Shown here one piece after another: positions 7,932 through 15,976 of a stretch of 64,000 nucleotides of DNA. The stretch's first letter is position 1. Each line of letters begins with the position of its first letter. The DNA comes from Spirosoma luteum DSM 19990 (lineage in GTDB: Bacteria; Bacteroidota; Bacteroidia; Cytophagales; Spirosomataceae), in contig NZ_KB893245.1 of the NCBI RefSeq assembly GCF_000374065.1, positions 744,001 through 808,000 on the forward strand. The letters run 5' to 3'. The notes under the pieces were generated by a model. The model searched no databases and was not told the DNA's origin. It saw only the letters and a list, made by a program, of their open reading frames with translations. The position numbers and the translations under genes were made by a program.

Positions 7932-9308
7932 TCAGTTCGTCATGGCGGCCAGTAAATCGGCCTGGGTGATTATGTGTACCTGCTCCCGTTCGTCGCGGAC
8001 GAGCAGGGCTTTGTTGTCGCGGTCGATGAGCGAGGAGAGGGCGTCAATCGTGTTGTCCAGTCCAACGAATTTAAACGGTTTATCCATTAACTCACTCACC
8101 GGGTGGTCTTTCACGGCGGGGTCATCAATGAGACGGTTCAGGACGGTCGAGTCGGTTAGGCTACCAACAATGTGACCACTCTCGTCGGTCACCGGAATTT
8201 GCGAAATACCATAGCGGTTTAACACCTGAATCGCCTGACTTACTGAAACGCCGGACCCGATGGTGGTTAGTTGCGATGTTCCGTTTTTATGGTGGATAAT
8301 GTCGCGGGCGGTTTTGAAAGCACGGTCTTCCAGAAAACCGTGGTCTTTCATCCAGGTATCGTTGTAAATCTTACCGAGGTAACGCGTGCCGTGGTCGGGT
8401 AGTAGAATGACCAGCACGTCACTTTCTTTCATGTGTTCTCTGGCCCATTCCAGCGCTCCATGCACGGCGGTACCGCACGACCAGCCCACAAATAGCCCTT
8501 CTTCGCGGGCCAGCCGACGGGTCATGATGGCCGCATCTTTGTCGGTTACTTTCTCAAACAGGTCAATGACGCTGAAGTCAACATTCTGGGGCAAAATGTC
8601 TTCGCCGATGCCTTCGGTTAAGTACGGGTAGATTTCCCCCTCATCGAAAATGCCGGTTTCCTTATATTTTTTGAATACCGAGCCGTAGGTGTCCAGCCCA
8701 ATGGTAACAATAGCCGGGTTCTGCTCTTTCAGGAATTTGCTGGTGCCGCTAATGGTGCCGCCCGTGCCTACTCCAGCCGCAAAATGGGTGATTTTTCCGT
8801 CGGTGTCCCGCCATATTTCAGGGCCGGTGGTTTCATAGTGGGCCGCCGTATTAGCCGTGTTATCATATTGATTGGGATACAGCGAATTCGGAATGTCGCG
8901 GTTGAGTTTCTTCGCTACCGAATAATACGAGCGGGGATCGTCGGGGGCGACGTTGGTAGGGCAAACGACCACTTCGGCACCCACCGCCCGCAGAATATCA
9001 ATCTTCTCCTGCGACTGCTTATCAGCCATCGTAAAAATGCACTTGTACCCTTTGCCAATGGCGGCCAAAGCTAGGCCCATTCCGGTGTTTCCGCTGGTGC
9101 CTTCAATGATGGTGCCGCCGGGTTTTAACACGCCCCGCGCTTCGGCATCGGCAATCATGCTGACAGCAATGCGGTCTTTGACGGAGTTGCCGGGGTTGAA
9201 ATACTCGACTTTCGCCAGAATGGTACCCGGAATACCCTTCGTCACCTTATTCAGTTTCACCAGGGGCGTGTTGCCAATGGTGTCGATGATGGAGTTATGA
9301 TAGTTCAT
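7932..9308 (-). CDS. Cystathionine beta-synthase (PLP enzyme with CBS pair)
   Basis: The 458-residue protein joins a fold-type II PLP domain to two C-terminal CBS domains. NPGNSVKDRIA carries the PLP lysine (Lys44), and EGTSGNTG near 69-76 binds the substrate carboxylate. The CBS pair covers about 335-455 (SQIPVTDESGHIVGSLTD and a second copy). It should condense serine or O-acetylserine with homocysteine or a related thiol; closely related enzymes act as cysteine synthases, so exact chemistry is uncertain. Its ATG overlaps the stop of the TOPRIM-like gene by 4 bases, so it is translationally coupled to the ATPase/TOPRIM pair. That is unusual for this enzyme. Confidence 0.9.
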   Translation of the reverse strand: MNYHNSIIDTIGNTPLVKLNKVTKGIPGTILAKVEYFNPGNSVKDRIAVSMIADAEARGVLKPGGTIIEGTSGNTGMGLALAAIGKGYKCIFTMADKQSQEKIDILRAVGAEVVVCPTNVAPDDPRSYYSVAKKLNRDIPNSLYPNQYDNTANTAAHYETTGPEIWRDTDGKITHFAAGVGTGGTISGTSKFLKEQNPAIVTIGLDTYGSVFKKYKETGIFDEGEIYPYLTEGIGEDILPQNVDFSVIDLFEKVTDKDAAIMTRRLAREEGLFVGWSCGTAVHGALEWAREHMKESDVLVILLPDHGTRYLGKIYNDTWMKDHGFLEDRAFKTARDIIHHKNGTSQLTTIGSGVSVSQAIQVLNRYGISQIPVTDESGHIVGSLTDSTVLNRLIDDPAVKDHPVSELMDKPFKFVGLDNTIDALSSLIDRDNKALLVRDEREQVHIITQADLLAAMTN

Positions 9309-9928
9309 GGTTCTGTTGTTTTGTTGTACTGCGTTAAAAACTCAACGACCTGATGATGGAAGTGTTTGAAACTTCGGGACTGCCTGGAGAGCTCTTCGAA
9401 ATCGGCAGATGAGGCTATGTTTTCCGCTACACGATCCATTGTGAAACCGTTATCTTTCTGACCATACAGTATTTTCTTCAATTCGGACTGCTGCTTACTT
9501 TCAAGGCTGTTTACTGGAAATTTTTGGGCTAAACCGACTTTGTGTGCTTGATAAGCCAACCATTGCTCAATGGCCTGAACCGTAACAAAGTATACAAATC
9601 GATCTGGATAAATTTTATAGTTCTTGCCTAAAGCAGCCACTATCGTTTGGCACTCTGCGGTGTGCCTTGGTTGTTCAACTTCATGGTCTGCACCGTCCAA
9701 ATCGATTCCTACTATAATCAATTGATGGTTTTGCAGAATTGCAACAGTAGAAATGGGGTCGGCTTCTTGCAACACTTTTGATTTACCTGCATCCCTGCCT
9801 TTAAAGCCTAGTTTGCTGCGTACAGCTTGAATACCAGACTGGTCAGCCACTAATTTCAAATAGGTTGGTACAAACGCGTATTCCGCATATCCCTCAGCAA
9901 TTAGTGTGTAATCCAGCCGCTTTTTCAT
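9305..9928 (-). CDS. TOPRIM-like (DUF4276-type) protein, partner of AAA ATPase
   Basis: This 207-residue protein has the signs of a DUF4276-type TOPRIM fold: an early acidic motif AEGYAE (Glu12, Glu16), a hydrophobic strand ending in IDLDGAD (Asp76, Asp78, Asp81), the helix motif AIEQWLAY (Glu121, Trp123) that parallels ExWLLAD, and a C-terminal SRSFKHFHHQVVEFL like the SxSFxxF tail of that family. TOPRIM domains bind Mg and cleave or copy nucleic acids. It overlaps the ATPase gene by 4 bases upstream and cbs by 4 bases downstream. Such pairs resemble OLD-like, PARIS-like and RloAB/AbiL-like anti-phage systems. The fold is inferred from motifs; activity is unproved. Confidence 0.7.
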   Translation of the reverse strand: MKKRLDYTLIAEGYAEYAFVPTYLKLVADQSGIQAVRSKLGFKGRDAGKSKVLQEADPISTVAILQNHQLIIVGIDLDGADHEVEQPRHTAECQTIVAALGKNYKIYPDRFVYFVTVQAIEQWLAYQAHKVGLAQKFPVNSLESKQQSELKKILYGQKDNGFTMDRVAENIASSADFEELSRQSRSFKHFHHQVVEFLTQYNKTTEP

Positions 9929-11046
9929 AATTCGTCTGCTGGCACACCTCCGATTAAGCCATAAAGCCAGTTTTCACCCAAGTTGGACGTAAGGTCAATC
10001 TTATCTAATCCTAACTCCTCACTTTTCTTGTCCGTCGGCTCAATAATATCTTTCTGAAGGTTTTGGACATATGTTCCCCCTTCCTCATCCTTATCAAATA
10101 CAAACACGGATTCAGGTATTGAAGAAAAGGCGTTGATTACGTGCTCATTATGAGTGGTAAGAATAATTTGAATATCTTTTTCCTCTGCCAATTGAAAAAT
10201 GAATTTCATCACTTGCCAAATCCGGCGTGGATGAATTCCCTTTTCCGGCTCCTCAAGCAATAGAAGTTTGGGTGGGTTTGGTTGGTTTATGATGCAGAGC
10301 AGAGCGAGGAAATAGAGGGTACCTTCGGAGAGCTCGTCAGCCCAATAAGTTATCCCTTGTTTGCTATTCGTTAAGCCTATTTTTTTGAATGACTTGTCCC
10401 CAAATTGCTTCTTGAGCTCGTCTGTGGGTGGTGCATCCTCCAGGTTAATCTCATCAAATTCGGGTATGCAGGTCTGCAAATCCTTCTCCGTCCGATTGAA
10501 AACAGGTCTTCTGTACTTTCCCAGCATCAAGTCTAAAAAGCCGACCAAGTTCGATGCGTCTGCATTGACAGTTTCTGCACCCGTACCTACCGGACCTGGT
10601 TGAGTAAGCTTGTTGGGATCCGGTTTATATATTTTTGTCCTTTCCAATTCTAATATCGAAGTGGGTAACTCTATGTTAAAGTCAGGGAAAAAATCTTGAA
10701 ACTGGGTTTTATGACCCCTTACTTCCTCTGCCTGTTTATTTCCGAAATATCCTTTCTGGTTGTTTACTTCCCCTGCATCTAAGTAAAATTCGATGCCCTT
10801 ATTGGTGTAGCCTTCTCTATCTGATGGCCATAGTAGTTTGACTCTGATCTTATTATGTAAATCTTTATCAAATGTAACTTGGTTAATCTCATACTTTCCT
10901 CTTCTATTGGGGCCAATAAACTCCAACGCCTTCAGAAAATTTGTTTTACCCGAGTTGTTCGGGCCGATGAGCAGGTTGACTTTTTGCAGGTCGAGCGTGA
11001 CGTCTTTCAGGCTCTTGAAGTTCTGGATGGAAACGCGCTTGAGCAT
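9925..11046 (-). CDS. AAA/ABC-type ATPase (RecF/OLD-like, AAA_21 class)
   Basis: The 373-residue protein is an SMC/RecF-like ATPase with Walker A GPNNSGKTN (28-36), an ABC-signature-like ELSEGTLYF (238-246), Walker B LLLLEEPEKGIHP (261-273) and the switch motif LTTHN (296-300). The middle (about 60-235) is a family-specific insert without a recognised coiled coil. The C-terminus LGENWLYGLIGG is typical of the family that pairs with DUF4276-like partners. It is the first gene of a three-gene minus-strand run. Sampled lines are about 37-40 percent GC against about 50 percent in nearby genes, which suggests acquisition. The defence role is inferred. Confidence 0.85.
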   Translation of the reverse strand: MLKRVSIQNFKSLKDVTLDLQKVNLLIGPNNSGKTNFLKALEFIGPNRRGKYEINQVTFDKDLHNKIRVKLLWPSDREGYTNKGIEFYLDAGEVNNQKGYFGNKQAEEVRGHKTQFQDFFPDFNIELPTSILELERTKIYKPDPNKLTQPGPVGTGAETVNADASNLVGFLDLMLGKYRRPVFNRTEKDLQTCIPEFDEINLEDAPPTDELKKQFGDKSFKKIGLTNSKQGITYWADELSEGTLYFLALLCIINQPNPPKLLLLEEPEKGIHPRRIWQVMKFIFQLAEEKDIQIILTTHNEHVINAFSSIPESVFVFDKDEEGGTYVQNLQKDIIEPTDKKSEELGLDKIDLTSNLGENWLYGLIGGVPADEL

Positions 11047-11099
11047 AATGGTCGGTAGTTACCAGCAATTTACGGATTTATAATCGGTTCGACCCGTTG

Positions 11100-11139
11100 G
11101 TTCCGTCAGCGGGCGAATTAATTCGCCCGCTGACGGAAC
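11100..11139. terminator. 40-bp perfect palindrome downstream of the M1 peptidase gene
   Basis: Bases 11100-11119 and 11120-11139 are exact reverse complements with no spacer and an AATTAATT centre, like the 60-bp palindrome at 4099-4158. It lies 28 bases past the stop of the minus-strand peptidase gene and upstream of the ATPase gene. A terminator is likely. Confidence 0.65.
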
Positions 11140-11166
11140 ACGATTGGCGGAAGCTCCGAGTCGGGC

Positions 11167-12840
11167 CTACTTCCCCATTTGTACGGCCCGCATCAGGACC
11201 ACATTATCCGGGTCAATCATGACGGATGCCGGCTTTGTGGCCATTGGTATTGTGAACGTTTGGCTTAGCTGGGTCATTAGCTGGGGTGCGGTGCGGGAAA
11301 GTTCGCGGCCGGGACCAGGTCCGTCGCCCCGGATGCTGAACGTAAGTGGGATGGTAAAGGAGGCACCGGTGCGCTGCGCCTGCCGTACATCGATCACCAA
11401 CGCTTTTTTGGCTGCGTCGTAACTCGTTCCCCAAACCACTTCGGGGTAGCCGGGCTGGTAGAGCCATTGCTGAAAAAACGATCCTAGCTTTTTGCCCGAA
11501 ACACTTTCCATGATGGCCTGTAAATCGGCTGTTTGGGCGTTGGCATTACGGTATTTAGCGTAATAGGCCCGGATGCCTTTCCAAAAGGCATCGTCGCCGA
11601 GTTCGTTACGGAGCATGTGCAGCACCCAACCGCCTTTTTGGTAAGAATTCGGGTTTAGTAAGTCCATCAGATTCGCGGTAGTGGAATCAACAATAGTGCC
11701 CTTCGGTTTGAGCGCCGTGTACCGGTAAATCTGGTTCCTGTTCTGGTTCAGCACCGCGTTGAGTGTGTCTTTTCCGTAGGCGTGCTCGAGGTAGAGAGCG
11801 GAGAAATAGGTGGCGAACCCCTCGCTCAGCCAAAGCTGCGACCAGTCGGTTTCGGTAGCCGAATTGCCAAACCACTGGTGCGCAATTTCGTGGGCCAGCA
11901 GTGCTTCCACATCGGAGTCCTTATGTCCGACAATAACTTTCTCATTGTAGAAAATGCAACTGGCATTCTCCATTCCACCGAAAATGGTCGTGGACTCCAC
12001 ATTGGCCAGTTTCTCGTATGAATAAGGACCAATTTTGTCGATGAAGTATTGCAGAATCTCTTTCGCCGGGCGGTAATCGACAAAACCCTTCTGACTATCA
12101 CGTGGGTAAAGCCAGCTTTGCACGGGTATACCATTGACCGAACCCACCTCATCAACGGCAAACTTTGCCGCGCCAATCACCATTACCTTCGTTGGGATGG
12201 GTATTTTCTCATCCCAACGCGTCAGTTTTCGCCCATTGGGTAAACTGGTTTCGTTCAGGAACTTACCGTTAGAAATAACCCGGTACGTAGCCGGGGCATT
12301 GACCGTAAATGAGCAGGTTGCCTTATCAGACGGATGGTCGACAACCGGCAGGTAATTTCGGGCGTTATTAGGCCAGTTATCACCGAAGAAAGTGCGTTCG
12401 CCAAACTTATTCTGACTGATAATCAAACCCCGTGCGGGCGTTCCTTCGTAGCGAATCACCACCTCACTTAGCTGATTAGGGGCCGGGGGGAGGTTGATAA
12501 ATACCCGGTCGTTGCGCTGACTGAACGGTATGGCCTTTCCATCGGGGAGAGTTACGGCGCGTACCCGCATACCGGTAGCCCCGTCATCCGCCTGTGCCGA
12601 ATCGGCTTTGTTGCTAATTAAATCGAACCAGACGGTTTGTCGGTCGTCGGCGCGGGTGAAGCGGATAGCAGTCTCCCCCTTGATCTGATTGGTTGAATCA
12701 CTGAGCCTTAGAGAAAAGGCGTAGTGCTGCACATCGACACCGGGCTGCGTGTACAGAGCCGCCCGGCTGGCTACCTGCGCCTGAGTAACGGTGGCGATGA
12801 AAACACACAGGGCAACCAAAGAACATTGTTTATTATTCAT
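11167..12840 (-). CDS. Secreted M1 family metallopeptidase
   Basis: The 557-residue protein is a periplasmic or secreted zinc aminopeptidase of family M1. It has a signal peptide (VALCVFIATVTQAQ, cleavage near 22), a beta-sandwich N-domain, the exopeptidase motif in the variant form GGMENA (288-293), and zinc site HEIAH (317-321) with the third ligand Glu340 in LWLSEGFATYF. The long C-terminal alpha domain of aminopeptidase N is missing, as is usual for short Bacteroidota forms. A Gly/Pro-rich stretch, GDGPGPGRELSRT, interrupts the C-terminal beta domain. It starts 6 bases after the epimerase stop, so the two form an operon. Confidence 0.92.
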   Translation of the reverse strand: MNNKQCSLVALCVFIATVTQAQVASRAALYTQPGVDVQHYAFSLRLSDSTNQIKGETAIRFTRADDRQTVWFDLISNKADSAQADDGATGMRVRAVTLPDGKAIPFSQRNDRVFINLPPAPNQLSEVVIRYEGTPARGLIISQNKFGERTFFGDNWPNNARNYLPVVDHPSDKATCSFTVNAPATYRVISNGKFLNETSLPNGRKLTRWDEKIPIPTKVMVIGAAKFAVDEVGSVNGIPVQSWLYPRDSQKGFVDYRPAKEILQYFIDKIGPYSYEKLANVESTTIFGGMENASCIFYNEKVIVGHKDSDVEALLAHEIAHQWFGNSATETDWSQLWLSEGFATYFSALYLEHAYGKDTLNAVLNQNRNQIYRYTALKPKGTIVDSTTANLMDLLNPNSYQKGGWVLHMLRNELGDDAFWKGIRAYYAKYRNANAQTADLQAIMESVSGKKLGSFFQQWLYQPGYPEVVWGTSYDAAKKALVIDVRQAQRTGASFTIPLTFSIRGDGPGPGRELSRTAPQLMTQLSQTFTIPMATKPASVMIDPDNVVLMRAVQMGK

Positions 12841-12846
12841 GCTGGG

Positions 12847-13299
12847 TTATTCCTTAATTTCCTGACACAGTTCAATCAGGACACCGTTGGTTGTTTTGGG
12901 ATGGAGGAAACACACTAATTTATTGTCGGCCCCACGTTTGGGCGTGTCATTCAGTAACGTAAAACCCTCGTTTTTTAGCCGTTCCATTTCGGCTTCAATG
13001 TCGTCGACGGCAAAAGCAATATGGTGAATCCCTTCTCCTTTTTTCTCCAAAAATCTGGCGATGGGGCTATCTGGATTCGTCGCTTCGAGCAGTTCGACTT
13101 TCGTCTGCCCTTCCTGGGGTTGCCCCGGTACGCCGGAGCGGCCGGGACCGGGATTCAACCGGAAAAACGATGTCATAACACCCTCGGCCTCGACGGCCTC
13201 GGATTTGTAGGGAGCTACATTCAGCAGGCTTGTAAACAGGGCATTTGATGCGGTCAGGTCCCGGACGGCAATGCCAATGTGTTCGACGTTGGTAAGCAT
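12847..13299 (-). CDS. mce: Methylmalonyl-CoA epimerase
   Basis: This vicinal-oxygen-chelate protein interconverts (2R)- and (2S)-methylmalonyl-CoA, linking propionyl-CoA metabolism to succinyl-CoA. Metal-ligand regions are visible: VEHIGIAV (His7), IHHIAFAVDD and GVLIELCQ. At 150 residues it is longer than the usual 133-138; the extra length is a Gly/Pro-rich insert around 47-65 (NPGPGRSGVPGQPQEGQ) between conserved TSFFRL and TKVELLEA. The insert shares a 12-base core with one in the next gene. mce is first in a two-gene operon with the M1 peptidase and divergent from the Fe-S gene. Confidence 0.95.
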   Translation of the reverse strand: MLTNVEHIGIAVRDLTASNALFTSLLNVAPYKSEAVEAEGVMTSFFRLNPGPGRSGVPGQPQEGQTKVELLEATNPDSPIARFLEKKGEGIHHIAFAVDDIEAEMERLKNEGFTLLNDTPKRGADNKLVCFLHPKTTNGVLIELCQEIKE

Positions 13300-13318
13300 G
13301 GGTACAAAAGAACTTTTC

Positions 13319-13332
13319 CTTTCGGCCGAAAG
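13319..13332. promoter_or_regulatory. 14-bp perfect palindrome between divergent genes
   Basis: The palindrome CTTTCGGCCGAAAG lies between the starts of mce (-) and the IscA/ErpA-type gene (+). It could be an operator shared by the two promoters, or chance; no regulator is encoded nearby. Confidence 0.25.
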
Positions 13333-13379
13333 TTATAGAGAAAGCATTGATATGCGTCAAAATTGACTTAATTACGACT

Positions 13380-13706
13380 ATGGTTACGGTTTCGGAAATT
13401 GCCAAAAATAAGATTGTTGAACTACGTACCAAAGATGGTTTGGCCGCAGATTACGCCATTCGGGTAGCGGTGCAGGGGGGCGGTTGCTCGGGCCTGATGT
13501 ACGACCTGCAATTCGACGCGACGCAACAGCCGACAGATCATGTAGTTGAAGATAAAGGCATCAAAATTCTGGTAGACCGCAAAAGTCTGCTCTATCTGGC
13601 CGGTACTGAACTTGATTTCTCGGACGGGCTGAATGGTAAAGGGTTCCAGTTCAAAAACCCCAACGCCAGCCGTACCTGCGGCTGCGGAGAGAGTTTCGCC
13701 GTCTAA
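13380..13706 (+). CDS. Iron-sulfur cluster assembly accessory protein (HesB/IscA/ErpA type)
   Basis: This 108-residue A-type carrier delivers Fe-S clusters to apoproteins. The three conserved cysteines are visible in GGGCSG and the terminal CGCG motif. ATG 13380 gives the usual start MVTVSEIAK; an upstream ATG at 13347 adds 11 unlikely residues. It is a single gene followed by a strong intrinsic terminator. Whether it acts as IscA, ErpA or SufA cannot be settled from sequence alone. Confidence 0.93.
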   Translation: MVTVSEIAKNKIVELRTKDGLAADYAIRVAVQGGGCSGLMYDLQFDATQQPTDHVVEDKGIKILVDRKSLLYLAGTELDFSDGLNGKGFQFKNPNASRTCGCGESFAV

Positions 13707-13756
13707 CCGCGCGGGTTGCCCCGACAATATTTTCGAGATTAAACTGGTTTATAGAG

Positions 13757-13797
13757 AGAAGGCCAATCCTGCGAGGGATTGGCCTTCTTGTTTTTTC
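13757..13797 (+). terminator. Intrinsic terminator of the Fe-S carrier gene
   Basis: A 13-bp perfect stem (13757-13769 and 13776-13788) with a 6-base loop is followed by a T-rich tract, 50 bases after the stop. This is a classic Rho-independent terminator on the plus strand. Confidence 0.85.
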
Positions 13798-13841
13798 TGC
13801 TGATGCAGTTTTACTTTTCTACACAAAACAAGAATGAATCG

Positions 13842-13928
13842 ATTTTTTGTCATTTCGACGCAGGAGAAATCTCAAGCTTGAACAATAGGCAATGTAGAGA
13901 TTTCTCCTGCGTCGAAATGACAAAAAAT
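13842..13928. repeat. Dispersed-repeat-like element with 32-bp perfect inverted arms
   Basis: Bases 13842-13873 and 13897-13928 are exact reverse complements around a 23-base loop. Each arm carries the core GTCATTTCGACGCAGGAGAA, which closely resembles an intergenic repeat I recall as common in many Bacteroidota genomes. It lies between convergent genes, after the terminator of the Fe-S carrier. It may be a REP- or MITE-like element. No transposase is present. Confidence 0.7.
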
Positions 13929-14021
13929 TAACCTTTTCTGTAGGAAGAGAATGGTCAAATGGGCCCCTCTTTTAAAATTCGGCAGAATGGCTTTAAAAGC
14001 TGAAAAACAGAATTGGTCTAG

Positions 14022-15971
14022 TTACTTGAACAACGGCGCGTGGATTTGCCGCAGGGTTTCGATGGGGATTTTAATGACCTCTCTGTCGTAGGTGAGTAAC
14101 CCGTTTACTTCCCCTTCTACGTCGGTTGTTTGGGTGTACACAGCCGCCGAGAGTGCCTGCTTCTGGTAGTAATCCACTATTTTGGCGTATTTCTTTTTGT
14201 AGGCAGCCAGCACCGTGTCGGCCGAGTGGTACGTCTGATAGCCCCAGTTTCGCATGGCCGGATTCCAGAGATGCCCCTCAATGGGCCAGCCGATGCCACC
14301 AAACTCACCGATAACCACAACCCGGTCCTTTTTGGGTTCGGGTGCGTTGGGTTCCTCCTGATACGTGTGAATGTCGTAAAAATCGCCCGCGTTCCGGTCG
14401 TTCCAGCCACTGGCTGCGTTAACCGTCCGGCTTGGGTCGAGTGCTTTTACCCAGGCTGCCAGCCGCTCGTTGTCGTACTGCCCCCAGCCCTCGTTATGCA
14501 CTACCCAGGTAACAATGCTGGGGTGATTGTGCAGTCGGTTCATCATCCGGCGCAGTTCCAGCTCAAACTGCTCTTTCCCCTTCGACCGGCGAATGGGTTC
14601 CGATTGGTCGCCGGGGGATTCGTTTTGTCCTTCCAGGAAACCCGACGGCATATCCTGCCAGACCAGGATGCCCATTTTATCGCAGAGGTAATAGTACCGC
14701 TCCGGTTCCACTTTTATGTGCTTGCGGAGCATATTGAACCCCGACTTTTTGAGGAAGTCGATTTCAAAGGCCATCCCTTCTTCCGACGGGGGCGTGAGCA
14801 ATCCGGCTGGCCACCAGCCCTGGTCGAGCGGGCCATTCTGAAACACGAATTTGTTATTTAACAGTAATACCGGCTGGTTGGGAACCGGACCCGGCCCTAC
14901 AGAAATTTTGCGCATGGCGAAGTAGCCCGTTACAGCATCGAGGGGCGTACCCGTCACGGTAGCGTTGGCGTAGGCCGTCCGGAGGGCTTCGTCCTGCCGG
15001 GGCCGTCTGTTCCGGGGCGTATCGCCGAAAGGGTCCGTTATGGTAACCAGTTCTACTTTGTAATTATACAGGAACGGACTATCCGGCGACCATAGTTTGG
15101 GGTTGCTTATGGGAAGATAGGCCGTTCGGCCCGCCCGAACGAGGGTTGTAGCTACTGTCTGGCTACCATCCAGCGCCGTTATTCGGATGGCCGTTGTGTA
15201 ATTGTTGGCCGGTTTATCCAACAGGGCTTCCACCCGAACCCGGCCGGAATCCAGTTCGGGGGTCAGTCGGACTTCTTCAATATAGGTTTGCCTGGGTACC
15301 GGTTCCAGCCAGACCGTTTGCCAGATGCCCGATACCGGGGTGTACCAGATACTCTGCGGGTTCATCAACTGCTTACCCCGTGGCTGCTCCCCGGATGATG
15401 TGGGGTCCAATACGCCCAGCACCAGTTCGTTTTTTCCCTCTTTGAGGAAGTCGGTTACGTCGAAACTGAATGAATCCGAGCCTCCGGTATGCGAACCGGC
15501 CAGCCCCCCATTTACCCACAGGTTGCATTCATAATCCACGGCCCCGAAATGAACTAGTACCCGTTGCCCACCCCATTCTTTCGGTATGCTTATTGCTTTT
15601 CTGTACCAAAGTCGCTGGTCGGCAGTGAGGGATTTTGTCACTTTAGACAGGGTTGATTCAACGGCGAAGGGTACCAGAATCTGCCCCTGATACGTGGTAG
15701 GGGCGGGAGCCGTTTTAGACGTTATGGCATAATCCCACATCCCATTCAGGTTTTGCCACTGCTGGCGTGCCATCTGAGGCCTTGGATACTCCCGCCAGGC
15801 ATTGTCGGCGGTTACCTGTTTCTCCCAGCGGCTCATAATGGGCGCAGGCCGGGGTTGGTTAACGGGTGGTGGCTGGGCGACAACAGCGCTGGTACTAGCT
15901 AGTGAAACGAACAGGAACAGATGGCGAACCAACCCCGTTTTTTGTCTTGCTTTATATATCATGTTTCTCAT
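14022..15971 (-). CDS. Glycoside hydrolase family 2 (beta-galactosidase-like), secreted
   Basis: The 649-residue protein has a signal peptide (LFLFVSLASTSAVVAQ) then the GH2 order: sugar-binding jelly-roll (about 40-220), immunoglobulin-like domain (220-310) and TIM barrel. The acid/base lies in VVHNEGWGQYD (Glu494) and the nucleophile in VVIGEFGG (Glu556). A region of about 30 residues (ITDPFGDTPRNRRPRQDE onward) looks inserted before the barrel. Substrate cannot be read from sequence; beta-galactosidase, beta-glucuronidase and beta-mannosidase are all GH2 activities. It starts 5 bases after the stop of the DUF4965 gene, so both form one operon. Confidence 0.88.
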   Translation of the reverse strand: MRNMIYKARQKTGLVRHLFLFVSLASTSAVVAQPPPVNQPRPAPIMSRWEKQVTADNAWREYPRPQMARQQWQNLNGMWDYAITSKTAPAPTTYQGQILVPFAVESTLSKVTKSLTADQRLWYRKAISIPKEWGGQRVLVHFGAVDYECNLWVNGGLAGSHTGGSDSFSFDVTDFLKEGKNELVLGVLDPTSSGEQPRGKQLMNPQSIWYTPVSGIWQTVWLEPVPRQTYIEEVRLTPELDSGRVRVEALLDKPANNYTTAIRITALDGSQTVATTLVRAGRTAYLPISNPKLWSPDSPFLYNYKVELVTITDPFGDTPRNRRPRQDEALRTAYANATVTGTPLDAVTGYFAMRKISVGPGPVPNQPVLLLNNKFVFQNGPLDQGWWPAGLLTPPSEEGMAFEIDFLKKSGFNMLRKHIKVEPERYYYLCDKMGILVWQDMPSGFLEGQNESPGDQSEPIRRSKGKEQFELELRRMMNRLHNHPSIVTWVVHNEGWGQYDNERLAAWVKALDPSRTVNAASGWNDRNAGDFYDIHTYQEEPNAPEPKKDRVVVIGEFGGIGWPIEGHLWNPAMRNWGYQTYHSADTVLAAYKKKYAKIVDYYQKQALSAAVYTQTTDVEGEVNGLLTYDREVIKIPIETLRQIHAPLFK

Positions 15972-15976
15972 TAGTC

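Noticed and set aside
13842..13928. Possible CRISPR repeat pair
   Set aside because: There are only two copies, in inverted orientation, with no regular spacers or cas genes.
14130..14861. 243-codon frame antisense to the GH2 gene
   Set aside because: Shadow of the GH2 reading frame over its catalytic region; no independent features.
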